A DNA stretch of 64,000 nucleotides from a marine actinobacterium MedAcidi-G1 (GTDB lineage: Bacteria > Actinomycetota > Acidimicrobiia > Acidimicrobiales > MedAcidi-G1): assembly GCA_000817085.1 (NCBI GenBank), contig JUEM01000010.1, forward strand, positions 1-64,000. The letters are read 5' to 3'. The notes under the pieces are model-generated. The model made no database searches and was not told the DNA's origin. It worked only from the letters and a program-made list of their open reading frames with translations. Shown here in pieces: positions 1 to 8,880 of this stretch. Within the stretch, counting starts at the first letter, position 1. Every line of letters starts with the position of its first letter. Made by a program: the position numbers and the translations under genes.

Positions 1-852
1 ATTGATGCAGCTATGATCCTGAGAGATCTAGCAGATGACGGATATCAGGTTGTCGAACAAGACCTTGGTGAGGAGACATTTGCGATGATGAATACCTCAA
101 AGGCTCCATTCGATGACATTCGTGCACGAAAAGCTTTGACTTACGCAACTGCTAAGGCCGACTATTTGGAATTCATAGGTCAAGGTGAGCTAAGGTCAGC
201 TGACTCTTGGTTCCCACCAGAGTCGATTTTCCATAATCCTGATGTTAAGCAGGAGGCAGATATGCCAGAAATGGCTGCTCCGCTAGTTGCAGAATATTGT
301 GGGGATAATCCTGACAACTGCAGTGATGGAAAGATCAATATGGAATTCCAGTACTCAGGTCCATCGGTTATTCAGGATCGAATATTTGATGTTCTTGCCG
401 CAGGGTATGAGCCTTACTTCAACGTAACTAAAGACATGCTTTTGCAAGATGATCACATAACGCAGACAGCAATCGGTCAGTTCGACTTCCTAACCTGGAG
501 ACAGATGGGAGCTCGTAACCCGGATGGTGATGGTGTATGGATCGTCTGTGACGCAATCGGATTTTTGTCACTTAACTGGCCGCGTTATTGCTCACCAGAA
601 CGTGACGAGATTATTTTCGAAGCACGAGGCAATACCGATCGTGATGCGGTTGTTCAAGCTTGGAAAGACGTTGCCGTAAATGTGCAGGAAAGCTACACAT
701 ATGTGATGCTTACTCACACTTTGTGGAATGCAACTTATGATCCCAAGGTAAGGGGAGCTTGTGACTTCACCTTCCCTGATGGGACAGAGCCATATTGTCG
801 AGGAACTGGTGGCGGATACGGAAGTTACTCCACCATGTGGTTTGAAGAGTAA
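1..852 (+). CDS. ABC transporter substrate-binding protein, SBP_bac_5 (peptide/nickel) type, 5'-truncated
   Basis: C-terminal 283 residues of an extracytoplasmic solute-binding protein; the reading frame is open back to base 1, so the N-terminus and signal peptide lie outside the window. The segment FDDIRARKALTYATAK matches the conserved family-5 stretch (DxRvRqAlnyAtD). The end carries four cysteines (CDAIGF, RYCSPE, GACDF, PYCRG) that could form disulfides in the extracytoplasmic protein. It lies directly upstream of the matching permeases and ATPases, so it most likely delivers their substrate. Substrate type (di/oligopeptide, nickel or other) cannot be read from this fragment. A strong terminator follows the stop codon. 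Confidence 0.85.
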   Translation: MDAAMILRDLADDGYQVVEQDLGEETFAMMNTSKAPFDDIRARKALTYATAKADYLEFIGQGELRSADSWFPPESIFHNPDVKQEADMPEMAAPLVAEYCGDNPDNCSDGKINMEFQYSGPSVIQDRIFDVLAAGYEPYFNVTKDMLLQDDHITQTAIGQFDFLTWRQMGARNPDGDGVWIVCDAIGFLSLNWPRYCSPERDEIIFEARGNTDRDAVVQAWKDVAVNVQESYTYVMLTHTLWNATYDPKVRGACDFTFPDGTEPYCRGTGGGYGSYSTMWFEE

Positions 853-874
853 TTAGAGTCAAACTCAATGATTT

Positions 875-917
875 AAGGGCGGCTGACTATGTCAGCCGCC
901 CTTTTATTTTTTCTTTA
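875..917 (+). terminator. Strong Rho-independent terminator after the binding-protein gene
   Basis: A perfect 11-bp GC-rich stem (GGGCGGCTGAC / GTCAGCCGCCC) with a 3-base TAT loop is preceded by AA and followed by TTTTATTTTTT. It starts 22 bases after the stop codon. It separates the binding-protein gene from the permease genes, which would let the binding protein be made in excess over the membrane complex if some transcripts read through. Confidence 0.93.
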
Positions 918-994
918 TAAGCGGATGGAGATTTAGTCTTTGTCAGCGCTAACATCGAACTTCTACGTATCTATCTTGACCATGGGTGGGGGAA

Positions 995-1999
995 ATGGGT
1001 TTTTTTTTAAAGCGCATAGCACAAATGGTTTCTGTGATTATCGCAGCGACTTTTTTAGCTTTTGCAGCGATGAACTATTTGGGTGACCCGTTGTTCAATG
1101 TCGTTGGTTTCGTTGCTTCAGTTGATTGTGATGCTGTTAGTGCAGGAGAGATTGAAGACGTTTCAGGTCAGGGAGGGACAGACGTAGGTGACTGCGAAGT
1201 TGTAGAAGCGGCGAGAGAAAAGTACCACTTGAATGATCCTCTACCTGTTCGTTACGTGAGGTGGGTTGGAGATGTTGTTCAAGGTGACCTCGGGGTTTCA
1301 TTCAAAAACTCAATGCCCGTTACTACAATCATTGGAAACCGAATACCAAAATCAATATTTCTTATGGTAGTTGCAGAAATTTTTGCTCTTGTAATCGCGG
1401 TTCCTGCTGCTATCAGGGCTGCTTATAAAGCAAATCGTGTATTCGATAAATCAGCTACAGTCTCTTCTTTTGGTTTCATTTCCCTACCAAATTTTGCACT
1501 TGGTGTGATCCTCTTCTACTTATTTGTAGTCAAATGGCAGATATTCCCAAGCCGGTACGAAGATGACGACTTTTTCACTCGATTACGATCGACTGTTCTG
1601 CCGGGGATGACGCTAGCTCTTCCTTTAGCCGCTACGTACTTTCGTCTATTAAGAACAGATCTGATAACAACTTTGCAGGAAGATTTTGTTCTTATGGCAA
1701 AAGCTAAAGGACTTTCGGATGGTTGGATAATGTTTCGCCACGTTCTACGACCTTCGCTTTTCTCTTTGGTGACAGTTTTTGGTTTAAGTACTGGTGGACT
1801 AATAGGCGGAGCATTGGTTGTTGAACAGATCTTTGTAATCCCGGGATTGGGAAGAACTTTTGTTGAAGCCGTGATTAGGGATGATTTTCCGCTTGTACTC
1901 GGATTAGTCACTATAATTTCGTCATCGTTCATAGCAATCAACTTCATTGTTGACATTTTTTATTCTGTTATTGATCCGAGGGTAAGCCGTGAAACCTGA
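995..1999 (+). CDS. ABC transporter permease, DppB/OppB type
   Basis: Inner-membrane permease (334 residues) of a dipeptide/oligopeptide-type importer. It shows an N-terminal membrane helix (SVIIAATFLAFAAMNYL), a long extracytoplasmic loop, then about five more helices with the permease EAA region (residues DLITTLQEDFVLMAKAKGL) that contacts the ATPases. I prefer ATG 995, which has a GGGTGGGGG purine run just upstream; GTG 986 would add three residues. The external loop between helices 1 and 2 has two cysteines (DCDAVS, DCEVV). A run of nine T (1000-1008) lies in codons 2-5. It overlaps the next permease gene by 11 bases. Confidence 0.9.
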   Translation: MGFFLKRIAQMVSVIIAATFLAFAAMNYLGDPLFNVVGFVASVDCDAVSAGEIEDVSGQGGTDVGDCEVVEAAREKYHLNDPLPVRYVRWVGDVVQGDLGVSFKNSMPVTTIIGNRIPKSIFLMVVAEIFALVIAVPAAIRAAYKANRVFDKSATVSSFGFISLPNFALGVILFYLFVVKWQIFPSRYEDDDFFTRLRSTVLPGMTLALPLAATYFRLLRTDLITTLQEDFVLMAKAKGLSDGWIMFRHVLRPSLFSLVTVFGLSTGGLIGGALVVEQIFVIPGLGRTFVEAVIRDDFPLVLGLVTIISSSFIAINFIVDIFYSVIDPRVSRET

Positions 2000-2876
2000 T
2001 AACCGTGAGAATCTAGATTTGTCCGATCTGGAAAATGAGAAAATGGATAAACGCAAAATCGGTTTTGGTTTTTGGGTTTCCATCGGATGGATGGTTTTGG
2101 TAGTTATGGCAGCTTTCTTAGCGCCTATTTTGCCCATCCCCGATCCGGATCAGACAGGAGCGGGGGGGCGCCTTGATCCTCCAAACTGGGATAATTGGTT
2201 CGGTACTGATACCAATGGTCGAGACATGTTCTCTAGAACAATTTGGGGATCTAGAATTTCTCTCACTGTAGGTTTTTTCGCGATAGTTTTTGGATTCGCC
2301 GTTGGGGGACCCATAGGGATCGTCGCTGGTTTTTTCAAAGGTGCGACCGACAAATTCCTCTCTATCATAATTTTCATACTTTTCGCTTTCCCAGGTTTGG
2401 TACTCGCACTTTTGATTATTTCGCTTCTAGGTCAGACACTCGCAGTTGTTTGTTTAACAGTTGGAGTCGTAGGTGTTGCGCCAATTGCACGTTTAGCGCG
2501 AGCAATCACAATTGCTACCGCTGAAAGAGAGTTCGTGTCGGCAGCAAGAATTCTAGGATCCACCAATCGGAGGATCATGATTCGAGAAATTCTTCCTAAT
2601 GTGACTATCCCAATGGGAGCCCTGGCGTTTTTAGGTATGGCCCTGGCGATAGTCGGAGAAGGAGGGCTTGCATTTTTAGGACTTTCGGTTGAAGAAGGAT
2701 TTTCTTGGGGAAAGATGATTGTTTTGGGGTCTGCTTCTAGAACTCTTCAAAAAGCGCCATGGGTTTCAATGTTTCCTATAGGAATAATGTTTTTAACAGT
2801 GATGTCACTCAACTATGCAGGTGACAGGTTGAGAGATTTCTTTGACGTGCGTGAAATAGGAATTGGTGGAGGTTGA
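1989..2876 (+). CDS. ABC transporter permease, DppC/OppC type
   Basis: Second membrane subunit of the importer, 295 residues. The charged N-terminal tail is followed by a membrane helix and the family's WFGTDTNGRDMFSR signature, then further helices and the EAA loop (EFVSAARILGSTNRRIM). It starts at GTG 1989 inside the end of the upstream permease gene, indicating translational coupling. DppC proteins pair with DppB to form the channel. Ends three bases before the ATG of the first ATPase gene. Confidence 0.9.
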   Translation: MKPDNRENLDLSDLENEKMDKRKIGFGFWVSIGWMVLVVMAAFLAPILPIPDPDQTGAGGRLDPPNWDNWFGTDTNGRDMFSRTIWGSRISLTVGFFAIVFGFAVGGPIGIVAGFFKGATDKFLSIIIFILFAFPGLVLALLIISLLGQTLAVVCLTVGVVGVAPIARLARAITIATAEREFVSAARILGSTNRRIMIREILPNVTIPMGALAFLGMALAIVGEGGLAFLGLSVEEGFSWGKMIVLGSASRTLQKAPWVSMFPIGIMFLTVMSLNYAGDRLRDFFDVREIGIGGG

Positions 2877-2878
2877 TA

Positions 2879-3964
2879 ATGTCTGCGCCATTAGTTTCTG
2901 TTGAAGATCTTCATGTCAGTTTTTTAACTGAACAAGGCTCTGTGCGCGCCGTCGACGGAGTTTCATTTGATCTTGAACCCGGGAAATCAATAGGAATCGT
3001 AGGTGAATCCGGATCCGGTAAATCTGTTACCGCCAAAACACTGATGAATCTTTTGCCTTCTTATGCGCAAGTGGAAGGTTCAATGAAATTTGACGGAAGA
3101 GACTTAAGAGGAATCGCTGGAAAGAAAGAAAAACATTTCTGGGGTGTCGAAATGACCATGATTTTTCAAGACCCGATGACTTCTTTGAACCCGGTTAAAC
3201 GCGTAGGTGAACAGATTGCTGAATCACTGCGTGTTCACATGAACCGAAGTCGCAGTGAAGCTATGGCCGAAGCTGGAGATTTACTTGAACAGGTAGGAAT
3301 TCCAGAACCTGCTAAACGGCTACGACAATATCCACATGAACTTTCTGGGGGTCTCAGACAAAGAGTTGTGATTGCCATAGCTTTGGCATGCGGACCAAGG
3401 CTTCTAATAGCAGATGAACCCACAACTGCTCTAGACGTCACAGTCCAAAAGCATATTTTGGATCTTTTAGATGACCTTCGCAAAGAGCGTGGCATGTCGA
3501 TGATTCTCATAACGCATGACCTTGGAGTCGTGAAAGGTCGCACAGATGAAATCATGGTCATGTACGGAGGTCGAACGATGGAAGAGGCTCCAACTCCTAC
3601 TCTTTTCGAATGTGATGGACTACACCCCTACACGGAAGCTCTGAACGCAACAATACCGAGGATCGACACTCCAAGCCATACGAGACTCGTTCCTATCCCC
3701 GGTAAACCGCCAGAGGTAATAGGCAAAATTATAGGTTGCCCATTTGTTCAGAGATGCCGCTATTCCACTAGTGAGTGTTTAACTGAGATGCCGCCACTAG
3801 TTGAGCAAGAAGAAGGGCACTTTTGCGCATGTCATAATCCTGTTGGCACACCGGAAGGTATCAAAGCTAGAGAGGCTAATCAGAATGCGGGTTACACACC
3901 CGCAGGTTTAGACATGAAAGAATTTGAAACGTCCGCAGTTCGCAGAGATTCAGGAGAGCTCTGA
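2879..3964 (+). CDS. ABC transporter ATP-binding protein, DppD/OppD type
   Basis: Cytoplasmic ATPase (361 residues) powering the importer. Visible motifs: Walker A GESGSGKS, Q-loop FQDPMTSLNP, signature LSGGLRQR, Walker B LLIADEPTTALD and switch His in ITHDLGVV. The C-terminal oligo_HPY region (GCPFVQRCRYSTSEC) is typical of DppD/OppD and distinguishes it from amino-acid importers. ATG 2879 is chosen because it follows GGTGGAGG at a good distance; a TTG two codons earlier overlaps the previous stop. Stop and next start share the bases TGATG. Confidence 0.92.
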   Translation: MSAPLVSVEDLHVSFLTEQGSVRAVDGVSFDLEPGKSIGIVGESGSGKSVTAKTLMNLLPSYAQVEGSMKFDGRDLRGIAGKKEKHFWGVEMTMIFQDPMTSLNPVKRVGEQIAESLRVHMNRSRSEAMAEAGDLLEQVGIPEPAKRLRQYPHELSGGLRQRVVIAIALACGPRLLIADEPTTALDVTVQKHILDLLDDLRKERGMSMILITHDLGVVKGRTDEIMVMYGGRTMEEAPTPTLFECDGLHPYTEALNATIPRIDTPSHTRLVPIPGKPPEVIGKIIGCPFVQRCRYSTSECLTEMPPLVEQEEGHFCACHNPVGTPEGIKAREANQNAGYTPAGLDMKEFETSAVRRDSGEL

Positions 3965-4974
3965 TGGCTGGTAGCGGAGTGACTCAGTTGCGTGATGATG
4001 ATGACATAGTTCTAAGTGTTGAGAACCTAGTAATGGAATTTTCTGTAGGTCGGAACGAAATCGTTCATGCAGTCTCTGATGTCAGCTTTGACGTCAAAAA
4101 AGGCGAAACACTTGGAATTGTTGGGGAATCAGGATGTGGTAAGTCCACAACTGCTCGGTCTATAGTGCAACTTCCCAAGCCGACGTCAGGCAGTGTGATG
4201 GTCACTTCGGAGGGGGACTCAATTGAACTCACAGGCTTAAAGGGAGATGCACTTAGAAAAGTAAGACCTAAATTGCAGATGATTTTCCAAGATCCTATTT
4301 CTTCCCTTAATCCCCGAAGAATAGTCCGCGAAGTAGTTAAAGAAGGACTAACTATCTGGCCCAAAGGCATGAGCGCACAACAAATCCAAGACAGGGTTGA
4401 CGAGGTTCTTGAATCTGTTGGTATTGACCCTGAAATAGCAGCAAATCGAAGAGCACATGAGTTTTCTGGTGGGCAATGTCAGCGGATTTCTATAGCCAGA
4501 GCTGTTGCGTTAGATCCTGAAATTCTTATTTGCGATGAGCCTGTTTCCGCTCTTGACGTTTCCGTTCAAGCTCAGATACTAAATCTTTTAGAGGAAATGA
4601 AAGACAAGTATGGTTTGACGCTTTTATTTATAAGCCATGATCTATCAGTAGTTAGGAACGTCAGTGATCGGGTGGTAGTGATGTATCTCGGAAAAATTTG
4701 TGAGATTGGAAGTTCCGACACTATTTATTCTTTACCGGCACACCCGTATACTCGGGTCTTGTTGGCGTCAGCGCCTGAACCTGCTTCTACAGTTGATGTG
4801 TCTGAATCAGCAATAGGTGACGACATGCCATCACCTATAAATCCTCCAACAGGTTGTCGGTTCAGAACCAGATGTCCATCTGCACAAGCTATATGTGAAG
4901 ATAAAGAACCTGAAATGCAGCAAATAGGCGAAGATCATTTCGTGGCCTGCCACTTTCCTGTTACTAATAATTAA
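3964..4974 (+). CDS. ABC transporter ATP-binding protein, DppF/OppF type
   Basis: Second ATPase of the importer, 336 residues. Walker A GESGCGKS, Q-loop FQDPISSLNP, signature FSGGQCQR, Walker B ILICDEPVSALD and ISHDLSVV are all present, with the oligo_HPY tail GCRFRTRCPSAQAIC. In this family OppD and OppF form a heterodimer. Translation is coupled to the previous gene (TGATG overlap). The stop codon overlaps the stop of the convergent epimerase gene by four bases (TTAA). Confidence 0.92.
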   Translation: MAGSGVTQLRDDDDIVLSVENLVMEFSVGRNEIVHAVSDVSFDVKKGETLGIVGESGCGKSTTARSIVQLPKPTSGSVMVTSEGDSIELTGLKGDALRKVRPKLQMIFQDPISSLNPRRIVREVVKEGLTIWPKGMSAQQIQDRVDEVLESVGIDPEIAANRRAHEFSGGQCQRISIARAVALDPEILICDEPVSALDVSVQAQILNLLEEMKDKYGLTLLFISHDLSVVRNVSDRVVVMYLGKICEIGSSDTIYSLPAHPYTRVLLASAPEPASTVDVSESAIGDDMPSPINPPTGCRFRTRCPSAQAICEDKEPEMQQIGEDHFVACHFPVTNN

Positions 4975-6062
4975 GAGATCAGACCGAGTATTTGGTCTTC
5001 ATAAGACCAATCAAATTCTCGACCACCACTTTCTTGATGCCATTTATAGGTTTGGGAAGCCATTGTTGACAGATTATGTTTCGGCTCCCAGCCGGTGTCT
5101 TTGCAAATGGCATCGATGCTGAACATTACGTCCCGGTCCCAACGGTGAATATTTGGAGCCAATCTGGGAATGACACTTGTAAAACGAAAACGATGACGAA
5201 TAGCAGCCTGTTTCCGTGAAGCTTCTTCACTGGTTCTGATATCCACTTTGACCTTGCTGTTAGATGCTGAATCAAATTCAATCTCGCCATCCCAGAGTCG
5301 CTCCATTATCTCAGACGGTATAAAACGCATTTCGGCATTTTGCCCTATTGAATCAGCAGTAGTTTCTACATAATCAATATCAGATTGAAAACTATTTCCA
5401 GTGAGATTATAGAGACGACCGAAACTGACAGGTTTACACATCAGGGATTCAAGGGCACTTGCCTGATCGTCAACATGACCAACTTGACTGACAGTAGATC
5501 CGTCTCCTGGGATTAAAATCGGTCTTCCCAACTCCATCCGGGCGAACATCCTTTGTTCACGATCAGGAATAATGTTTCTAGGTCCATAAACCATCGCGAA
5601 AGCAACTGTCGTAGACGGAAAGCCATTTTCATATGCTTCGTCAAGAATGTCCTGACACAACAACTTGTGCAGCCCATACTCAATTTGAGGGTCACCTCTT
5701 TCTTTAGGGTGATTTTCAGTTATAGGTAAAACATCAGTCGCTTCGTAAATTACTGTCGAGCTCGCAAAAATATAGTGCTCAATTCTTCCTGAAAAAATTT
5801 CAACCATCAGCGCTACATCCTCAGGATGATAAGCAGTCATATCTTGCACAACATCAAAATCGAGTCCATTAAGAACATTACGAATCTGGTCGGGGTCACT
5901 TCGATCAGCTTTCAGGCGAGTTATTCCGTCGGGGAGTGGGGCCTCAGTTTGCCCTCTATTAAGTATTGTCACATCATGACCTGATCTAACTAACTCGTGT
6001 ACAAGAGCCAGACCGTTAAATTGGGTGCCACCCATAACAAGAACGCGCTTGGAGTCACTCAT
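4971..6062 (-). CDS. NAD-dependent epimerase/dehydratase, extended (CSP41-like) SDR
   Basis: Rossmann-fold enzyme of 363 residues. The N-terminus carries the nucleotide-binding motif GGTQFNG (residues 11-17) and NRG at 35-37, and the catalytic pair appears as Y129-x3-K133 (YGLHK) with serines at 101-102. These features fit the atypical SDR group that includes CSP41-like proteins and nucleotide-sugar epimerases; the substrate is not evident. The start at 6062 overlaps the stop of the upstream esterase gene by an ATGA tetranucleotide, so it belongs to the thiolase-esterase-epimerase operon. An earlier in-frame ATG at 6077 would add five residues inside the esterase gene. Confidence 0.8.
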   Translation of the reverse strand: MSDSKRVLVMGGTQFNGLALVHELVRSGHDVTILNRGQTEAPLPDGITRLKADRSDPDQIRNVLNGLDFDVVQDMTAYHPEDVALMVEIFSGRIEHYIFASSTVIYEATDVLPITENHPKERGDPQIEYGLHKLLCQDILDEAYENGFPSTTVAFAMVYGPRNIIPDREQRMFARMELGRPILIPGDGSTVSQVGHVDDQASALESLMCKPVSFGRLYNLTGNSFQSDIDYVETTADSIGQNAEMRFIPSEIMERLWDGEIEFDSASNSKVKVDIRTSEEASRKQAAIRHRFRFTSVIPRLAPNIHRWDRDVMFSIDAICKDTGWEPKHNLSTMASQTYKWHQESGGREFDWSYEDQILGLIS

Positions 6063-7555
6063 CTGACACCATCCCACAGGGAACGTTCTTCACTTTGTGG
6101 ATCAATTAGAAGATCACAAAGATCGTTTATTTCCATAACAGCTCTATTCTCAGTTGTATAAGTAGGCCACTCACCCAGAACTGCAGTAGAAGGATTCCCA
6201 TCTCTAATAAAAGAAATCCAAGCATCGTGCATGGCTTCAGCAACATGGGTTGGAAGCTCTCCTTCTCCTATAAAAATATCCACACCAGCACGCTCAAGCG
6301 TGTTGAAGGTGAAAGGCAATTCGAGAGAATGAGCAGAGCCGAACCTGCCCTCGAAAGCTCTTGAATCCCACGAGAAAAGATACATCCAAGTATTACCGTC
6401 ATGCTTTTCTCTTGTTTCAGCTAACCGAATAGCAGGAATTCTAAACACCCAATCGCTCCCGATGGCGCACGCTAACCAACCAGAATCATCACCAACTCTT
6501 TTCCGGTATGAATCAATTACTTCTTTAGGGTTCTCAACAATTCTTTCCACGTATCGAAAAAGAGTTCTCTCATCGAGGTCGGTAAAACCATATAGAGACA
6601 TTTCATCTTCATTGGTACCTATAAGAAGCGGTATATCACTTGCAGATCCATTATTGATCAGGTCTATTGGAGCCTCGGGCAGAGCTTCGTGACCCCAGAC
6701 TGGATAGAAGGGTTGAACACCTCTAGCTGCAAATCCCCATTTTTCAATTAGAGCTTCCTGCGCTTCAAGAATTTCAATTGCGGGTAAATCTAAGATTTCT
6801 TCCGAAGTCGGATTTCCTAAAGCTTTCAATAGTTCCGAGGCTATATCAGCCCCAGCGTCAGGTTCGTGTATGTGAGAGGCAGCCCCACTCTGAGCGATCG
6901 CACGGTGAAACAACCCTTTCGCTAATGGAGAAGCGAGAAGATTAGCAACGCTGAAAGCCCCAGCTGATTCTCCACCAACAGTCACCTGATCAGGGTCTCC
7001 TCCAAAAGAGGCAATATTTTCTTTAACCCATTGCAGAGCGGCTATTTGATCGAGAAAACCGTTTAAGCCTGAAGAAGAGAATTTTTCTCCAAAATGTTTT
7101 CCTAGTTCTGTAAAACCAAAAGCTCCTAAACGGTAGTTGATTGTTACAACAACCACATCACCTCGCGATGCGAAAGAAGTTCCGTCATACCACGCAACTC
7201 CACCTTGACCTCTCCTGTAAGCGCCTCCATGTATCCAAACGTAGACAGGCCGTTTTTTCTCATCTGATGCGGGGGTTACAACATTTAGATACAAACAGTC
7301 TTCGTCCCAAATTACGGGAAATCGGTCAGTTAACCCTTCACCCGGAAGTTGAGGCGAAGCGGGGCTGAAACGTTTCGTATCCCTAACGCCTTCCCAACTT
7401 TCTAGAGGTGCAGGGGCGGCAAATCTCAAATCTCCGATAGGAGGTGATGCATAGGGAACTCCAGCGAACAACTCCACGCCGTTTCTGAAGCGTCCAGCGA
7501 CGTCGCCATATTTTGTATTTGCAATTGGAGAATCAGATTTAATGGTTTCGTTCAT
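6059..7555 (-). CDS. Type B carboxylesterase
   Basis: Alpha/beta-hydrolase of the carboxylesterase/lipase B family, 498 residues, close to the usual length. Oxyanion-hole motif HGGAYRRG (109-116), nucleophile elbow GGESAGA with Ser197, acidic residue in GTNEDE (Glu316/318) and catalytic His409 in GSAHSLELPF complete the triad. It hydrolyses carboxylic esters. No signal peptide is visible, so it probably acts in the cytoplasm. It lies three bases after the thiolase gene and overlaps the epimerase gene, so the three are co-transcribed; the context suggests it frees an acid or alcohol for CoA-dependent breakdown. Confidence 0.88.
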   Translation of the reverse strand: MNETIKSDSPIANTKYGDVAGRFRNGVELFAGVPYASPPIGDLRFAAPAPLESWEGVRDTKRFSPASPQLPGEGLTDRFPVIWDEDCLYLNVVTPASDEKKRPVYVWIHGGAYRRGQGGVAWYDGTSFASRGDVVVVTINYRLGAFGFTELGKHFGEKFSSSGLNGFLDQIAALQWVKENIASFGGDPDQVTVGGESAGAFSVANLLASPLAKGLFHRAIAQSGAASHIHEPDAGADIASELLKALGNPTSEEILDLPAIEILEAQEALIEKWGFAARGVQPFYPVWGHEALPEAPIDLINNGSASDIPLLIGTNEDEMSLYGFTDLDERTLFRYVERIVENPKEVIDSYRKRVGDDSGWLACAIGSDWVFRIPAIRLAETREKHDGNTWMYLFSWDSRAFEGRFGSAHSLELPFTFNTLERAGVDIFIGEGELPTHVAEAMHDAWISFIRDGNPSTAVLGEWPTYTTENRAVMEINDLCDLLIDPQSEERSLWDGVR

Positions 7556-7558
7556 TTG

Positions 7559-8737
7559 TTAAACTTTCAGAATTAGTGCTTCGCCTTGACCGCCGCCGCC
7601 ACAAAGACTGGCAGCGCCTAAACCTCCGCCCCGGCGTTGCAGTTCGTGAATGAGGGTTAGAACAACTCGAGTTCCCGACATTCCGATTGGATGTCCAAGA
7701 GCTATCGCTCCGCCATTCACATTTACAATTTCGTCACTCAGACCAAGGTGGCTCATAGAGGCAAGTGCAACAGCAGCAAATGCTTCGTTTATTTCAAAAA
7801 GATCCAAATCACTTACTTTCATTCCAGCTAAGTCCAATGCAACATTGATCGCGCTGCTTGGTTGGTGAAGAAGACTTGTGTCTGGTCCTGCTACTTGCCC
7901 GTGAGCCACTATTTCAGCGACAGGCTCTATACCTATTTCTTCTGCCTTGTCCATTGTTGTCACTATTACCGCAGCAGCACCATCTGAAATTTGTGACGCA
8001 TTCCCAGCAGTGATTGTGCCATTTTTAGTAAAAGCTGGAGAAAGACGAGACATAGATTCAAAATCGGCATCCTGACGAATTCCCTCATCATCTTTAACAG
8101 TCAGATTGTCCCCGTTTCTCAGAGGAATTTCAACAGTGCAAATTTCCTCATTAAGAAGACCATCTTTTTGCGCTTTCGCAGCACGCTGATGTGATTGAGC
8201 AGCAAACGTATCTTGGTCCTGACGCGAAATGCCAAGCTCTTCAGCAAATCGGTCAGTTGCTTCACCCATAGAGCAATTTTCAATCGTGCATGTGAGACCA
8301 TCAAAAAGCATCGAATCGATAAGTTCGCTGTCGCCGAATCTTAAGCCAGACCTTGCCCCAGAGATCATGTATGGAGAGTTGGTCATCGACTCCATTCCAC
8401 CAGCCAGAACAATGTCAGCTTCTTGAAGGCGCACCATTTGGCTTGCTAAATGAATAGCGTGCATTCCAGAAAGACAAGCTCTATTAAGTAAAGTCGAAGG
8501 AGATGTCATTGGGATCCCTGCATCAACAGCCGCACGACGGGCAGGAACTTGCCCAATTCCAGCTGAAATAACATTTCCTAAGTAAGAGAAATCAATTTGA
8601 GTAGGTTCAACTCCAGCCCGATTGCAGGCAGCTTTTATAGCATTAGCACCAAGATCGGTAGCTGAAACTGATTTGAGCCCTCCCTGTAGACGACCAATGG
8701 GAGTTCGTGCACCAGCAAGAATAACGATAGGGGACAA
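7559..8737 (-). CDS. Acetyl-CoA acetyltransferase / thiolase
   Basis: Thiolase of 392 residues from TTG 8737. I chose this start because GGAGG lies six bases upstream and it restores the usual length and catalytic numbering: Cys88 in NRACLSG, His349 in ALGHPIG, Cys379 in LCGGGGQG. The reaction is thiolytic cleavage of 3-ketoacyl-CoA or the reverse condensation. The sequence does not fix whether it acts in degradation or synthesis; the neighbouring esterase, CoA-transferase, MaoC hydratase and acyl-CoA ligase argue for degradation. It is the first gene of the minus-strand operon, divergent from the CoA-transferase. Confidence 0.92.
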   Translation of the reverse strand: MSPIVILAGARTPIGRLQGGLKSVSATDLGANAIKAACNRAGVEPTQIDFSYLGNVISAGIGQVPARRAAVDAGIPMTSPSTLLNRACLSGMHAIHLASQMVRLQEADIVLAGGMESMTNSPYMISGARSGLRFGDSELIDSMLFDGLTCTIENCSMGEATDRFAEELGISRQDQDTFAAQSHQRAAKAQKDGLLNEEICTVEIPLRNGDNLTVKDDEGIRQDADFESMSRLSPAFTKNGTITAGNASQISDGAAAVIVTTMDKAEEIGIEPVAEIVAHGQVAGPDTSLLHQPSSAINVALDLAGMKVSDLDLFEINEAFAAVALASMSHLGLSDEIVNVNGGAIALGHPIGMSGTRVVLTLIHELQRRGGGLGAASLCGGGGQGEALILKV

Positions 8738-8797
8738 TTGACACCTCCAAGTCAAATTCAATTATCGCACCGTAACCGAAAACAATTAAATCCCGAC

Positions 8798-8820
8798 TCT
8801 AAAAAAAGTTGTTTTTTAGA
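8798..8820. repeat. AT-rich inverted repeat in the thiolase / CoA-transferase divergent region
   Basis: TCTAAAAAA and TTTTTTAGA form a perfect 9-bp inverted repeat around the loop AGTTG. It lies in the 143-base region between the divergent thiolase (start 8737) and CoA-transferase (start 8881) genes. It could be an operator or a weak hairpin; AT-rich repeats can arise by chance. Confidence 0.35.
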
Positions 8821-8880
8821 TTTAGAAAATTAGATGTGTTTCGGCTTGTCGATTCAAGAAACATCGGAGAGACTTTACAT

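Noticed and set aside
1516-1956. 146-codon open frame antisense to the first permease
   Set aside because: Shadow of a clear membrane permease; low-complexity translation with no family marks.
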